Origin: Alphaproteobacteria bacterium
GTDB lineage: Bacteria; Pseudomonadota; Alphaproteobacteria; Paracaedibacterales; VGCI01
Reading direction: 5' to 3'
DNA length: 37,467 nt
Assembly: GCA_021323455.1 (NCBI GenBank)
Contig: JAJONN010000002.1
Coordinates: 1 to 37,467, forward strand
The position numbers were made by a program, and so were the translations under genes. Shown here piece by piece: positions 28,001 to 35,022 of this stretch. A model generated the notes under the pieces. The model was not told the DNA's origin, searched no databases, and saw nothing but the letters and a program-made list of their open reading frames with translations. Each line of letters starts with the position of its first letter. Position 1 is the stretch's first letter.

Positions 28001-28285
28001 CAGGTCAATGCAACGGGCTACGGCTTAACCCTGGGGCTTCATAGCCGCATTGATGAAACCATCCAACGGGTCCGGCAAAAAGCGCGTGTCGGGAACCTAT
28101 ACGTTAACCGAAGCATGATCGGGGCTGTCGTTGGTGTCCAACCCTTTGGAGGCGAAGGGCTTTCGGGAACAGGCCCGAAAGCCGGTGGGCCGAATTATGT
28201 CGCACGCTTTACGGTGGAACGGACCTTTAGCCAGGATACAACCGCGTCCGGCGGGAATGCCTCCCTGTTGGCGGACCTGGAGTGA
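25061..28285 (+). CDS. putA: Bifunctional proline dehydrogenase / glutamate-semialdehyde dehydrogenase
   Basis: Oxidises proline to glutamate in two steps: an FAD-dependent proline dehydrogenase barrel, then an NAD-dependent P5C dehydrogenase. The 1074 residues fit the bifunctional PutA class without the ribbon-helix-helix DNA-binding domain of longer regulators. The PRODH part (about 150-530) includes [28 protein letters not shown] and [20 protein letters not shown]. The P5CDH part (about 590-1060) includes [17 protein letters not shown], the catalytic Glu829 in AETGGMN, nucleophile Cys863 in [10 protein letters not shown] and [18 protein letters not shown] precedes the ATG. Proline as carbon or nitrogen source would fit growth on host amino acids (inference). 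Confidence 0.97.
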   Translation: MKPNLKSKKALKDKEILDAGLDVTASSFDLPSSFNDFYRRDEAQVVAYLLEQLQPNAEQSTRILQQARDLVEGVRSQKLANFSIENFLQTYQLNSQEGLALMCLAEALLRIPDKGTKTRLIRDKLSSIEWGKRLAQEGVPERPLFAKLTNFGLVTADHLMHWGLERNGFLEVLGGLTRRITEPVIRQGIAQAMKILGRHFVMGETIKDALKRAKPFEKEGYCYSYDMLGEAACTKEDAHRYYQAYAQAIDTIGNAKREGNIFTQPSISVKLSALHPRYELAKRERIRQELSPLVLALARLAKDQAIGFTIDAEESERLDLSLDVIEFISSHEDLKDWNGFGLAVQAYQKRAPLLIDHLIGMAQRHGRRLCIRLVKGAYWDSEIKRTQEKGLKGYPVFTRKVFTDVSYQVCAQKMLATPEAIYPQFATHNARTVATILELAGESAEFEFQRLHGMGEALYAEVMKRKGPHVPCRIYAPVGEYRDLLAYLVRRLLENGANTSFVHKIYDPSVPVDALIADPVEEARSIETIPHPQIPLPADLFRPQRQNSLGIDLNDLEEIQAFREKMEITKLAMPHHFPWCSSPLVSGNDVRFGEPVQMVNPAHNGQIIGQAWHASEELAGQAMDVASKAFEEWSITSVEFRAQKLERLGSLLEGHREELMALLVDEGGKTLPDALSEVREAIDFCRYYAAEGRRLMSFPVSLPGPTGEMNQLSLHGRGVVVCISPWNFPLAIFIGQVAAALVAGNCVIAKPAHQTPLVAYRTVQLAHLAGIPKDVLHYLPGKGSILGNKLMRDVRTAGVAFTGSTLVAQHIAKTLLSRENAPIVPLIAETGGMNAMIVDSSALPEQVIHDIIISSFQSAGQRCSALRLVFVQEEIADNLLAMLKGAMAELSVGDPNLLSTDVGPIIDREACQHLQAYEEHLQQTARLIYRVPLNGDHEHGSFLAPQAWELATPDPMTEEVFGPVLHVVRFKGGDLDKVIDQVNATGYGLTLGLHSRIDETIQRVRQKARVGNLYVNRSMIGAVVGVQPFGGEGLSGTGPKAGGPNYVARFTVERTFSQDTTASGGNASLLADLE

Positions 28286-28311
28286 TCCGCCCAGATGGTG
28301 GCATGTCACCG

Positions 28312-30306
28312 TCATCGCTCAATAATATCCGCGTCAATCAGCACGTTACGTAGGGCCATAAATATAGATCCATGAGGGTTTTCGGTATGTGAATGATGGT
28401 AAGTGCGTGCATAGAATCTATCGGAAAGAAAGGATTTAATAGCAAAGTATCCTTTGTTATTTCTTTCGGCTGTTTCTGCGAAAAAACCATACTCTTTTAG
28501 TTTATTAAATAAGCCGATCACTTTTCGCGTATTTTTTTCCGCTAATAAAGCTTGGATAAAGGAATGGAATTCTGCTGTTCTAAGGGTTTCTGGAAGCATG
28601 GAAACGTTTTTCTCATTTTTTTTCATAGCTACTGTGGTTTCGGACGCTTCCTCGAGGGAAGACGTACGTCGCGTCTTCTTAACCTTTACTGGTACTACAG
28701 GAGATTCAGACTGGACAATTGATGCAGCAGCTTGGCTTAATGCAACGGGCTCTATGATCGGAGAGGCAGGGGCCGCCGCAGCGTCACTGGGTCTGTTTTC
28801 GTTCTTTGCTTCCATTGATGCAGCGATATTCTGTTGGTTTAATTCTTCCCTTGCCGGGGGTAACGCCTGAGTTGATGCTGGTTGCTTGGTCTGTTCCTGT
28901 TCCTGTTCCTGTTCCTGTTCCTGTTCCTGTTCCTGTTCCTGTTCCTGTTCCTGTTCCTGTTCCTGTTCCTGTGTCTGTTCCTGTTCCTGTGTCTGTTCCC
29001 GTTTCTGTTTCTGTTTCTGTTTCTGTCTTTTTTGTCGCTTACGTTGAGACCGGACATCAGCCGCAGCAGCGGCAGCAGCACGTGTCGCCTCTTGTGCCTT
29101 AGCCATTTCCATTCTGTCTTGGTCTTGGAGATAGGTAGTTATGATGTGTTTATACTGAAGCGGTAGCGTTCTGTAGAGCTTGCTTTCGCCTTTAAATTTT
29201 TTCAACCATTCAATTGTATCTTTTTCGATTTTTCTGATTTTTTCTGATACAGCTTCATAAGCTTGTATAGCTTTTAGGACGAGAAGGCCAGATTCATTAT
29301 ATAAAAAACAGTCTTTCATATCATGGGGTAAAACTTGTTGAGATAATGCTCCTACTTCTTCTATAAGGGTAGCGCGAATTTTACACTCCTCGCTATGGCA
29401 TTCAGATAAGGCGTCCTGAATCGTTCTTAATTGGCCTTTAGAAAATTTTTTTATATCGTTGCTGACTGGATCTCTGCTGCTTGGGGGATCTCGGTCGGTT
29501 GGAGCCAACCAGAAAAACGGGCAGGTCTTGTCGAATGTACGTACCAATTTTTGAGTTATTGATTCGTAATAGCTAAAAAGTGCCTGATTATCAACTTGGT
29601 GATATATTATACCTGGAATAAATAAAGTTTTAATATACTTATATTCTTCTAGAGTATCATATGGTTTTGTATCTTTTGCGCATATTTTTAAAGAAATTAG
29701 TTTGTAAAAACTATCTTCCCCCAAATGTTCAGGGATCTGGCGGGGGTAAAAATTGTTCATAACGTCTTTAAAGTGTCTTTCTTCGTATGATAGAAAAGAC
29801 CATAAACTGTTTTTGTGCCGATCTCTTTCTTCTTGTGTATCTGCGATTATAGTGCGTTGAGCAAGTTCTTTTATTGACATGTAGGTCTCTAGCAAAGAAG
29901 AAATATAACGACAATACGAAGTTATTTTTTCCTCATTAGTGCTGTCTTCTTGGGTTATATCGTGAGGTATATCTGAAGGCGTATCATTAAAATGACGTAA
30001 AAAGCGTTCTATTTTATCTTCCATAGGAATATTGGAAGAATTAAGCCATTCAAGTAATTCTTTTCTCTGTCTAATACGGTCTTGTAAGATATTCCAGCCA
30101 ATTTCGACGCTATCCTTTTCCGTTGCAGAAAATAAAGGGGATGTTTTGAGGGTAGAAACTATGGCTTCATCTGAATGTGCAAAAAGGGGAGTTTCAGAAG
30201 CATCCGCAGGATTCTTATATTCCCCTATCTCCATGGAAAAGGTTGCTGATGGTGTAAGGGTAAGAGCCAATACCAGAATTGCTGTTGTTTTTAAGTATAA
30301 TTTCAT
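28312..30306 (-). CDS. Exported protein with Gln/Glu repeat tract, function unknown
   Basis: The ATG at 30306 starts a clear signal peptide (MKLYLKTTAILVLALTLTPS, cleavage likely near TFS), giving 664 residues; the longer frame upstream lacks one. Residues about 25-400 are helical and charged, without a family I recognise. An Ala run, a Lys/Arg/Gln stretch and a (Gln-Glu)n tract (about 423-472) follow, then a Pro/Ala/Ser linker. The last about 88 residues look like a separate globular domain: VIGLFNKLKEYGFF, then YHHSHTENPHGSIFMALRNV. That resembles the HicA toxin-type fold (Lxx.GF, H followed by G-x(3)-ALR), but this is weak pattern matching. It is convergent with putA, 26 bases apart. A secreted effector or surface protein is conceivable, not shown. 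Confidence 0.7.
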   Translation of the reverse strand: MKLYLKTTAILVLALTLTPSATFSMEIGEYKNPADASETPLFAHSDEAIVSTLKTSPLFSATEKDSVEIGWNILQDRIRQRKELLEWLNSSNIPMEDKIERFLRHFNDTPSDIPHDITQEDSTNEEKITSYCRYISSLLETYMSIKELAQRTIIADTQEERDRHKNSLWSFLSYEERHFKDVMNNFYPRQIPEHLGEDSFYKLISLKICAKDTKPYDTLEEYKYIKTLFIPGIIYHQVDNQALFSYYESITQKLVRTFDKTCPFFWLAPTDRDPPSSRDPVSNDIKKFSKGQLRTIQDALSECHSEECKIRATLIEEVGALSQQVLPHDMKDCFLYNESGLLVLKAIQAYEAVSEKIRKIEKDTIEWLKKFKGESKLYRTLPLQYKHIITTYLQDQDRMEMAKAQEATRAAAAAAADVRSQRKRQKRQKQKQKQKREQTQEQEQTQEQEQEQEQEQEQEQEQEQEQEQEQEQTKQPASTQALPPAREELNQQNIAASMEAKNENRPSDAAAAPASPIIEPVALSQAAASIVQSESPVVPVKVKKTRRTSSLEEASETTVAMKKNEKNVSMLPETLRTAEFHSFIQALLAEKNTRKVIGLFNKLKEYGFFAETAERNNKGYFAIKSFLSDRFYARTYHHSHTENPHGSIFMALRNVLIDADIIER
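28891..29026 (-). repeat. Hexanucleotide tandem repeat encoding Gln-Glu
   Basis: On the plus strand CTGTTC repeats without interruption from 28891 to about 28971 (13.5 units), then continues with substitutions to about 29026. Read on the minus strand it encodes alternating Gln and Glu. Gain or loss of units keeps the frame, so length variation between strains is expected. Confidence 0.95.
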
Positions 30307-30733
30307 TTCCTTGTAACCTTTTCTTAAAAGATTTTTTCTCATTTCTTCGCAAAAGATAATAATATATTTTGGATAAAAAATTTCTAAAATGTCAATCATC
30401 TATAGATCTAGGGAGATTGAATCCTGCTCAAAGGATCAGTTCAAAAATATACTTGATGATGTTATTAATTTCAATGGCTTTGGAGAAAAAAATAAATGAA
30501 ATTTTTTATGAATTCGGTTTTTTTTGTCAATTTTCCCCTCTAATTTTCTGCAAGCTTCGGCCACACTATTTTTATGCGCGCAGTATTATGGTGTTGGCAG
30601 ATACAGATCATATGGCATTGAACGAGCACCATAGAACACAACAGAAAAGAGACTTTATGGTATTGTTCTTCCTAATGGGGCATGACCTTTCAGTGAGCAC
30701 CATTTGATCAAAATGCTCATCTAACAAGAGAGG
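30307..30733. other. Intergenic region upstream of the exported Gln/Glu-repeat gene
   Basis: AT-rich sequence (30307-30540) probably containing the promoter of the leftward exported gene, then sequence downstream of the GT9 gene. Short imperfect hairpins such as GAGCACCATTTGATC... (from 30696) are present but lack T-runs. I see no credible gene; the longest open frame across it has no homology I recognise. Confidence 0.5.
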
Positions 30734-31696
30734 TCAAAAACCTATAGGAGGGGTTCCAACAACTCGATTCTTGAACTTTTCAATAAACTCAGGTAGAAGT
30801 TCCAGGACGGAGGAGGGGAGGAGCATTTCTTTCTGGGCAGCGTATACATGGCGGTGAAAAATACCCCGGGGACCACCGGCATTGGGATCATTTTTTCCAA
30901 AAAACAGGACCAGAACAGGACAAAGGCAGGTTGAAGCGATATGCATGGGGCCGGTATCGTTACCAATAGCGAATGCAGCATGGGTTGCTAAAGTAATCAT
31001 ATCCATTATTTTTGTTTTTCCTGTTAAGTCGATGACTTCAGGACACAGGTCGGTAATAATGCGGTTATCTTCATCGGGACTCCCCACGATAATGGGCGTT
31101 ATGCCAGCTTTAAGGAGCGCAGCGGCAACTTCTGCATATCGCTCTAGGGGCCAGCATTTCGTGTGCCGATGGGCTTGGGACGCGCCAGGCGCAAAAAGGA
31201 CATACGGGAATTTTACAGGGAAAGCCTGAATATCTCCTGATAAACGGGTCAAGTCTAAAGGGGGTAGGGGGCTGATGCCCGCTCTTTCGAGAAGGCCGCG
31301 TAGCCGATCTTGATGATAGGTTGGTATCTTTGGCAAATGGTACCGATGGGATGCCCCCCGTGCTGTCCCAACCCATTCAGGGCGCTGGCCCGGGCCAGCC
31401 AAATGATAATAAAAATTGGTCCGGTCAACCATTTGAAGATCGTAAACCCGATCAAAAGATCTAGACCGTAATTCTTTCCGAAAATCCCATACTTTTTTGG
31501 GATAGGTCAATTTTGCCCGCCCATCGAACCAAATGTCATCAAAATATCCAATTTGCCTGGCCAGATTTTCGTAAGGGGGGGTGGTTAAGAGGGTGATGTG
31601 GTCAGACGCGTGATGGTTGCGGATGGCTTCAAAGGCAGAAGTTGTTGCAAACATATCCCCTAAAGCGCCTAATTTAATGATAAGGATGCGGTTCAT
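30734..31696 (-). CDS. Glycosyltransferase family 9 (heptosyltransferase-like)
   Basis: GT-B fold enzyme related to ADP-heptose:LPS heptosyltransferases, expected to act on the cytoplasmic face of the inner membrane in LPS core or other surface glycan synthesis. The 320 residues show the family start ILIIKLGALGDMFATTSAFEAIR, a mid-protein PYVLFAPGAS followed by CWPLERYAEVAAALL, and the donor-binding IGNDTGPMHIAS near residue 245. Its ATG overlaps the stop of the upstream GT4 gene (ATGA), so the two are co-translated and likely act in one pathway. Donor and acceptor sugars cannot be assigned. Confidence 0.88.
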   Translation of the reverse strand: MNRILIIKLGALGDMFATTSAFEAIRNHHASDHITLLTTPPYENLARQIGYFDDIWFDGRAKLTYPKKVWDFRKELRSRSFDRVYDLQMVDRTNFYYHLAGPGQRPEWVGTARGASHRYHLPKIPTYHQDRLRGLLERAGISPLPPLDLTRLSGDIQAFPVKFPYVLFAPGASQAHRHTKCWPLERYAEVAAALLKAGITPIIVGSPDEDNRIITDLCPEVIDLTGKTKIMDMITLATHAAFAIGNDTGPMHIASTCLCPVLVLFFGKNDPNAGGPRGIFHRHVYAAQKEMLLPSSVLELLPEFIEKFKNRVVGTPPIGF

Positions 31697-32811
31697 TGTA
31701 TTAATTCCTTATACAAATCTATGGTTTCTGTACACATGCGCTCCAGGGAGAAGTTGGCGCAGACATAAGCTCGCGCTGTTTCTCCCATCTTTCGGTAATC
31801 TTCTGGTGGCATTTTCATCGCATTCATCATGGCATCTGCCAGGGCCCTTGAATCACCCGGAGGAATGAGAAAGCCCGTCTTTGCAGATTGACAGAGTTCC
31901 ACCGTGGCGCCGTGGTTTGTAGCGATAACAATACGTTTCATTGCGCCTGCTTCCGCCGTAACACGCCCAAAGGCTTCTTCGGCCAGAGAAGCAGAAACAA
32001 TAAAGTCAGCAGCACCATAGGCAACCCTTGGCCGTAATATATGAGGAATGAGACGGATTGGTAACCCTTCAGATTGGCAGCGTACTTCGGCAGGATAGGA
32101 GGAGTTATCCTGATTTTGGCCTAAAATGACGCCCATGATATTAGGGTTGTTGAGACGGCGTATAGCATCAATAAAAACTGTTTGCCCTTTGAGGCGCGTT
32201 ACACGGCCAGGCATTAAAAATAGGGTAGCTGTTGCAGGAATATTCCAGGCTTTTCTCAAGTCCAGGCGTTCTTGCTGGGAAACAAGGCGGGGATTAAATT
32301 CCTCAAGGTCGATTCCTTCGCGGATTAAGCGTACCCTTGGCAAAGATGCGGGATACTGGCGCTGGATACGCTGGGCAATAAATTCAGAAATGGCAATCAC
32401 GCGGTCTCCCCGCACCATAACAGAATTATAAAAGGCCTTGGGTGGATTTGAAGACGCATAGGCCCCATGACAGGTCGTAACCAGCGGGACTTTTGTCCAA
32501 TGCGCTGCCCATAAGGCGCTCCAGGCTGGCGCACGGGAACGAGCATGAATGAGTTGAATATGATGGGTACGGACCAAGCGGGCCAGGGTGAAGGCATTGA
32601 GCATCATCTGAACAGGGTTTTTAGAGGCAAGCGGTAAAGGCATATGCGTTCCGCCGCGCTGCTCGAGGTTAGGTAAAAGGGTTCCGCCTTGTGAAGCAAC
32701 ATAGGTGACAGCGTATCGTTGGCGCAACGCCGCCACCATATCAAGCGTGACATGTTCAACACCTCCGCTATTCAATTCTGGCAAGACTTGTAAGATTCGC
32801 AATTCAGGCAT
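31693..32811 (-). CDS. Glycosyltransferase family 4 (group 1)
   Basis: GT-B retaining glycosyltransferase, 372 residues. The N-terminal acceptor domain has LQVLPELNSGGVEHVTLDM with the glycine-rich turn typical of GT4. The C-terminal donor domain has LMPGRVTRLKGQTVFIDAI and the E-x7-E signature in EEAFGRVTAEAGAMKRIVIA. It is the first gene of a two-gene unit with the downstream GT9 (4-base overlap), consistent with LPS core or a cell-surface polysaccharide. Specificity is unknown. Confidence 0.9.
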   Translation of the reverse strand: MPELRILQVLPELNSGGVEHVTLDMVAALRQRYAVTYVASQGGTLLPNLEQRGGTHMPLPLASKNPVQMMLNAFTLARLVRTHHIQLIHARSRAPAWSALWAAHWTKVPLVTTCHGAYASSNPPKAFYNSVMVRGDRVIAISEFIAQRIQRQYPASLPRVRLIREGIDLEEFNPRLVSQQERLDLRKAWNIPATATLFLMPGRVTRLKGQTVFIDAIRRLNNPNIMGVILGQNQDNSSYPAEVRCQSEGLPIRLIPHILRPRVAYGAADFIVSASLAEEAFGRVTAEAGAMKRIVIATNHGATVELCQSAKTGFLIPPGDSRALADAMMNAMKMPPEDYRKMGETARAYVCANFSLERMCTETIDLYKELIQ

Positions 32812-33008
32812 GACTTTATCCTTATTCTTGAAGGAGTATAAGATAGGAGATGAGAAGAAGTCCAGATTTGTCCTTAAGGAAAATTCTAAGTAATATTTAA
32901 GTATTTATTTTATTGAAAGTGATATTTAACAATAAAAATACATAATTAATAAAAAAATAACCTTTTTTATATAGTATTAAAAACGTAAATCAAAAAGGAG
33001 ATATTAAA

Positions 33009-33176
33009 ATGAAAAAGTCACTCGTTCTCATCACATTATTTTTTAGTGTTTTGGCTTACGCACATAAAGCGGAAGCCGGAAGCCCTTGGGATCCAAGGCC
33101 ACCAAGAGAAGAGCAAAGCCATACCAATGACACGGGCAATGAACCGTCTCCTCAGCAAGCTCAAGCTGAAGAATAA
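33009..33176 (+). CDS. Small secreted peptide, 55 residues
   Basis: A short gene supported by several independent signals: AAGGAG (32995-33000) lies 8 bases before the ATG; the product starts with a textbook signal peptide (MKKSLVLITLFFSVLAYA, cleavage near AEA); and a strong terminator follows the stop within 10 bases. The predicted mature peptide is about 32 residues, hydrophilic and rich in Pro, Glu and Gln (SPWDPRPPREE...), with no Cys. I recognise no family. It stands alone between the divergent GT4 gene and the convergent hsp20 gene, behind an AT-rich upstream region. It may be a secreted or periplasmic peptide of the lineage. Confidence 0.75.
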   Translation: MKKSLVLITLFFSVLAYAHKAEAGSPWDPRPPREEQSHTNDTGNEPSPQQAQAEE

Positions 33177-33185
33177 GCTGAGCGG

Positions 33186-33224
33186 CTGATGCCTTGTAGG
33201 GGGTTACAGGGCATCAGTTTTTTT
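33186..33224 (+). terminator. Rho-independent terminator after the small peptide gene
   Basis: CTGATGCCTTGTA pairs with TACAGGGCATCAG (one mismatch) around a G-rich loop, ending at 33217 and followed by seven T (33218-33224). Confidence 0.9.
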
Positions 33225-33269
33225 GAAGGCTGCAGACAGATTATGAAGGGCAAGGAAGGTAAAGGCTAG

Positions 33270-33323
33270 AAAAAAATTGCCAACCTGACCTTTCTGAAAG
33301 AAAAAATCATAGCTGGCAATTTT
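33270..33323 (-). terminator. Candidate terminator after hsp20
   Basis: AAAATTGCCA (33273-33282) and TGGCAATTTT (33314-33323) pair. On the minus strand the stem runs into a stretch of T just downstream of the hsp20 stop at 33379. The loop is about 31 bases. Confidence 0.6.
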
Positions 33324-33378
33324 ATTTCAACTTATTATTTCTATTCTGAATTTTTAACCCAGAATCGAAGTGCTTCTA

Positions 33379-33996
33379 TTAACCAATCTTTACTTTGCGT
33401 GGTGTTGTTCTTTTTTCCGATGGAGTCTCTTTTGCAATGCGAATTTTCAAAACACCATTATCTAGAGATGTATTAATGGCTTTACTTGCGCTTAAGTCAA
33501 AAGGAACAGAAATAGCCCGTGTTATATTTCCTTTGGCAATTTCAGAATAAGCTAAGGTTTTTGCTTCCTGAGAATCCTTGCGAATTCCATTAATAAAAAT
33601 GGTATTCCCAGATAAGGATACATCCAGGTCTTCTACATTAATACCCGGAACGTCAAAAGATAACACAAACTCATGGTTGGTCTCAGCTAATTCAGCTGCG
33701 AAAGATTGGCTTAAGGCAGGGCTCCCACCGTGCCAACCAGAAGGAACACCACTGTAATAAGGCGTAAAGGCGGCAGGGGTCTCAGGCGTGTTCTGAGAAG
33801 TATTGTTTTCCCATGATGCACTTGGATTCCAAGTCGCCGTTGGGCTCCATGGGGAACCTGGATACCAAGCTGCAGCTGAACTCCATGGGGAACCTGGGTT
33901 CCAGCCTGTTGGTTGGCTCCAGCTTGCATTCGGATTCAAGCTTTGTGGTCCCCAACCTGTTGGTTGTGCTTGAAGGGGGATGAATGTACCTGTCAT
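33379..33996 (-). CDS. Small heat shock protein (Hsp20) with Trp-rich N-terminal extension
   Basis: ATP-independent chaperone that holds unfolding proteins. The alpha-crystallin domain spans about residues 101-190: ELAETNHEFVLSFDVPGIN, LSGNTIFINGIRK and the closing LDNGVLKIRIAK, all typical of Hsp20. The first about 100 residues are unusual: short Trp/Pro/Gly/Ser motifs (PTGWNPGSPWSS, AAAWYPGSPWSP, TATWNPSASW) instead of a normal sHsp arm. Total 205 residues, against about 140-160 usually. GAAAGGAC precedes the ATG at 33996. The neighbouring upstream gene has the same start and motifs without the crystallin domain, so the two are tandem duplicates. Confidence 0.9.
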   Translation of the reverse strand: MTGTFIPLQAQPTGWGPQSLNPNASWSQPTGWNPGSPWSSAAAWYPGSPWSPTATWNPSASWENNTSQNTPETPAAFTPYYSGVPSGWHGGSPALSQSFAAELAETNHEFVLSFDVPGINVEDLDVSLSGNTIFINGIRKDSQEAKTLAYSEIAKGNITRAISVPFDLSASKAINTSLDNGVLKIRIAKETPSEKRTTPRKVKIG

Positions 33997-34031
33997 TTGC
34001 TTGTCCTTTCAAAAAATAGCCAAAACGATAT

Positions 34032-34093
34032 TAGACTTGCTGCATAAGCCTTCTTGACCCTTTTGGGACATTCTTGCCTATGCAGCAGGTCTA
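34032..34093. repeat. 62-bp inverted repeat upstream of hsp20
   Basis: TAGACTTGCTGCATA (34032-34046) and TATGCAGCAGGTCTA (34079-34093) form a 15-bp stem with one mismatch. The ends resemble terminal repeats of small insertion sequences, so it may be a MITE; otherwise an mRNA leader hairpin of hsp20. Confidence 0.75.
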
Positions 34094-34105
34094 TTTAAAA
34101 TAAAC

Positions 34106-34164
34106 TTATGTCACTGTTTGCGCTTACCATTAAGTTAGAACGCAGAACAATTCTTAATAAACGG
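34106..34164 (-). promoter_or_regulatory. Duplicated upstream segment of hsp20
   Basis: This segment resembles 34755-34821 upstream of the paralogous repeat gene: both share CACTGTTT, CTTACCATT and TTCTTAATAAA...CGG (plus-strand reading) in the same order. Conservation ahead of two paralogues suggests a shared promoter or heat-shock control region. No clear sigma32 boxes were found. It also encodes the last codons and stop of the repeat gene. Confidence 0.45.
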
Positions 34165-34681
34165 ATAACGCAATTGAGTTCCAGCCTGTTGGTTGGCTCC
34201 AGCTTGCGCCTGGGTTCCATGCTGCTGCTTGATTCCAGCCTGTACCTGGATGCCATGCTGCTGCTTGATTCCAGCTTGTGCTTGGGTTCCATGCTGCTGC
34301 TTGGTTCCAACCTGCGCCTGGGTTCCAACCTGCGCCTGGGTTCCATGCTGCTGCTTGGTTCCAACCTGCGCTTGGGTTCCATGCTGCTGCTTGGTTCCAA
34401 CCTGCGCTTGGATTCCATGCTGCTGCTTGGTTCCAGCTTGTGCTTGGATTCCATGCTGCTGCTTGGTTCCAACCTGCGCCTGGGTTCCATGCTGCTGCTT
34501 GGTTCCAGCTTGTGCTTGGGTTCCATGCTGCTGCTTGGTTCCAGCTTGTGCTTGGATTCCATGCTGCTGCTTGGTTCCAACCTGCGCCTGGGTTCCAGGC
34601 TGCAATTTGGTTTGAGCCGTTGGATCCCCAACCTTTATTATGAGCATAAAATGGGACGAATGTTCCTACTTGAGTTGTCAT
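34154..34681 (-). CDS. Trp-rich 12-residue repeat protein, Hsp20 paralogue lacking the crystallin domain
   Basis: The 175-residue product opens like the adjacent Hsp20 (TGTFIPLQAQPTGWG versus VGTFVPFYAHNKGWG) and has GGAAAGGA before its ATG, which identifies this frame among six open ones. Residues 26-163 are eleven copies of a 12-residue unit, AAAWNPxxxWNQ, where xxx is GAG, STS or SAG; one copy has a 6-residue insert and one has WHP. The repeat closes with ASWSQPTGWN, as in the Hsp20, then stops after SIALSVY instead of entering a crystallin domain. It has no signal peptide and no Cys. It is either a domain-loss remnant or a stand-alone repeat protein; function unknown. Confidence 0.7.
   Translation of the reverse strand: MTTQVGTFVPFYAHNKGWGSNGSNQIAAWNPGAGWNQAAAWNPSTSWNQAAAWNPSTSWNQAAAWNPGAGWNQAAAWNPSTSWNQAAAWNPSAGWNQAAAWNPSAGWNQAAAWNPGAGWNPGAGWNQAAAWNPSTSWNQAAAWHPGTGWNQAAAWNPGASWSQPTGWNSIALSVY
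34193..34606 (-). repeat. 36-bp tandem repeat array (11 copies)
   Basis: Repeated core GCTGCTGCTTGGTTCCA (plus strand) every 36 bases, with one extra 18-base half unit near 34318-34335. The array has no stop codon in any of the six frames. Confidence 0.95.
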
Positions 34682-34861
34682 TGTCTTTTCCTTTCCAAAA
34701 AATTTTCAAAGTTCTTTCTTGAGCTTTGACGTTAAGTAAAACAGGCCCATACGTTATGAAGCACTGTTTACCCTTACCATTCTTGATGTTAAAGGATATT
34801 TCTTAATAAATTACTAAACGGAAGAAAATATTGAGTTGTGTATTTTAAGATCTTCTTCTAG
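34682..34861 (-). promoter_or_regulatory. Upstream region of the Trp-rich repeat gene
   Basis: It holds the ribosome-binding GGAAAGGA just above 34681 and the 34755-34821 block shared with the hsp20 upstream region. Clear -35 and -10 boxes are not evident. Confidence 0.35.
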
Positions 34862-35017
34862 GCGGGGAAAATTGATTTCAAACGGATTTACGAGCATATT
34901 CATCAAATTATTGCAGCAATTACGCCTCAAGGTTCCCTTGAGGGTTTTGAAAAGCTAGGCGTTAGGCTGCCCTTGGGGAAGGGCTCTTTCGCGATGCAAG
35001 GATCCTCGAACCTCTGA
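34862..35017 (+). pseudogene. Fragment of a mercuric reductase/lipoamide dehydrogenase-like flavoprotein
   Basis: Fifty-one codons from 34862 to a TGA at 35015-35017 read DFKRIYEHIHQIIAAI, then TPQGSLEGFEKLGVRL and GKGSF. This matches the central segment of FAD-dependent pyridine nucleotide-disulfide oxidoreductases (pattern F..v...v...ia.i.P.dS.e.f..lGV.v..G...F). A stop lies directly upstream, and neither the N-terminal FAD motif nor the C-terminal dimerisation domain is present, so it is a remnant of a lost gene. Identification is by memory of the family pattern. Confidence 0.55.
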
Positions 35018-35022
35018 TCATG

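Noticed and set aside
28806-29166. Plus-strand frames of poly Val-Pro or Leu-Phe over the hexanucleotide tract
   Set aside because: They are antisense readings of the Gln-Glu repeat inside the exported protein gene; no start signals or conserved features.
30369-30707. 112-codon plus-strand frame
   Set aside because: AT-rich region overlapping the upstream region of the minus exported gene; no ribosome binding site, no recognisable protein features.
34108-34722. Plus-strand 204-codon Leu/Ser/Gly-rich frame, and other open frames over the 36-bp repeats
   Set aside because: They arise only because the repeat unit lacks stops in every frame. None has a ribosome binding site with homology to a neighbouring gene, unlike the minus frame at 34154-34681.
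34990-35022. tRNA T-arm-like sequence (GAGGTTCGAGGATC on the minus strand)
   Set aside because: No acceptor, D or anticodon stems could be built around it; it falls within the oxidoreductase remnant.
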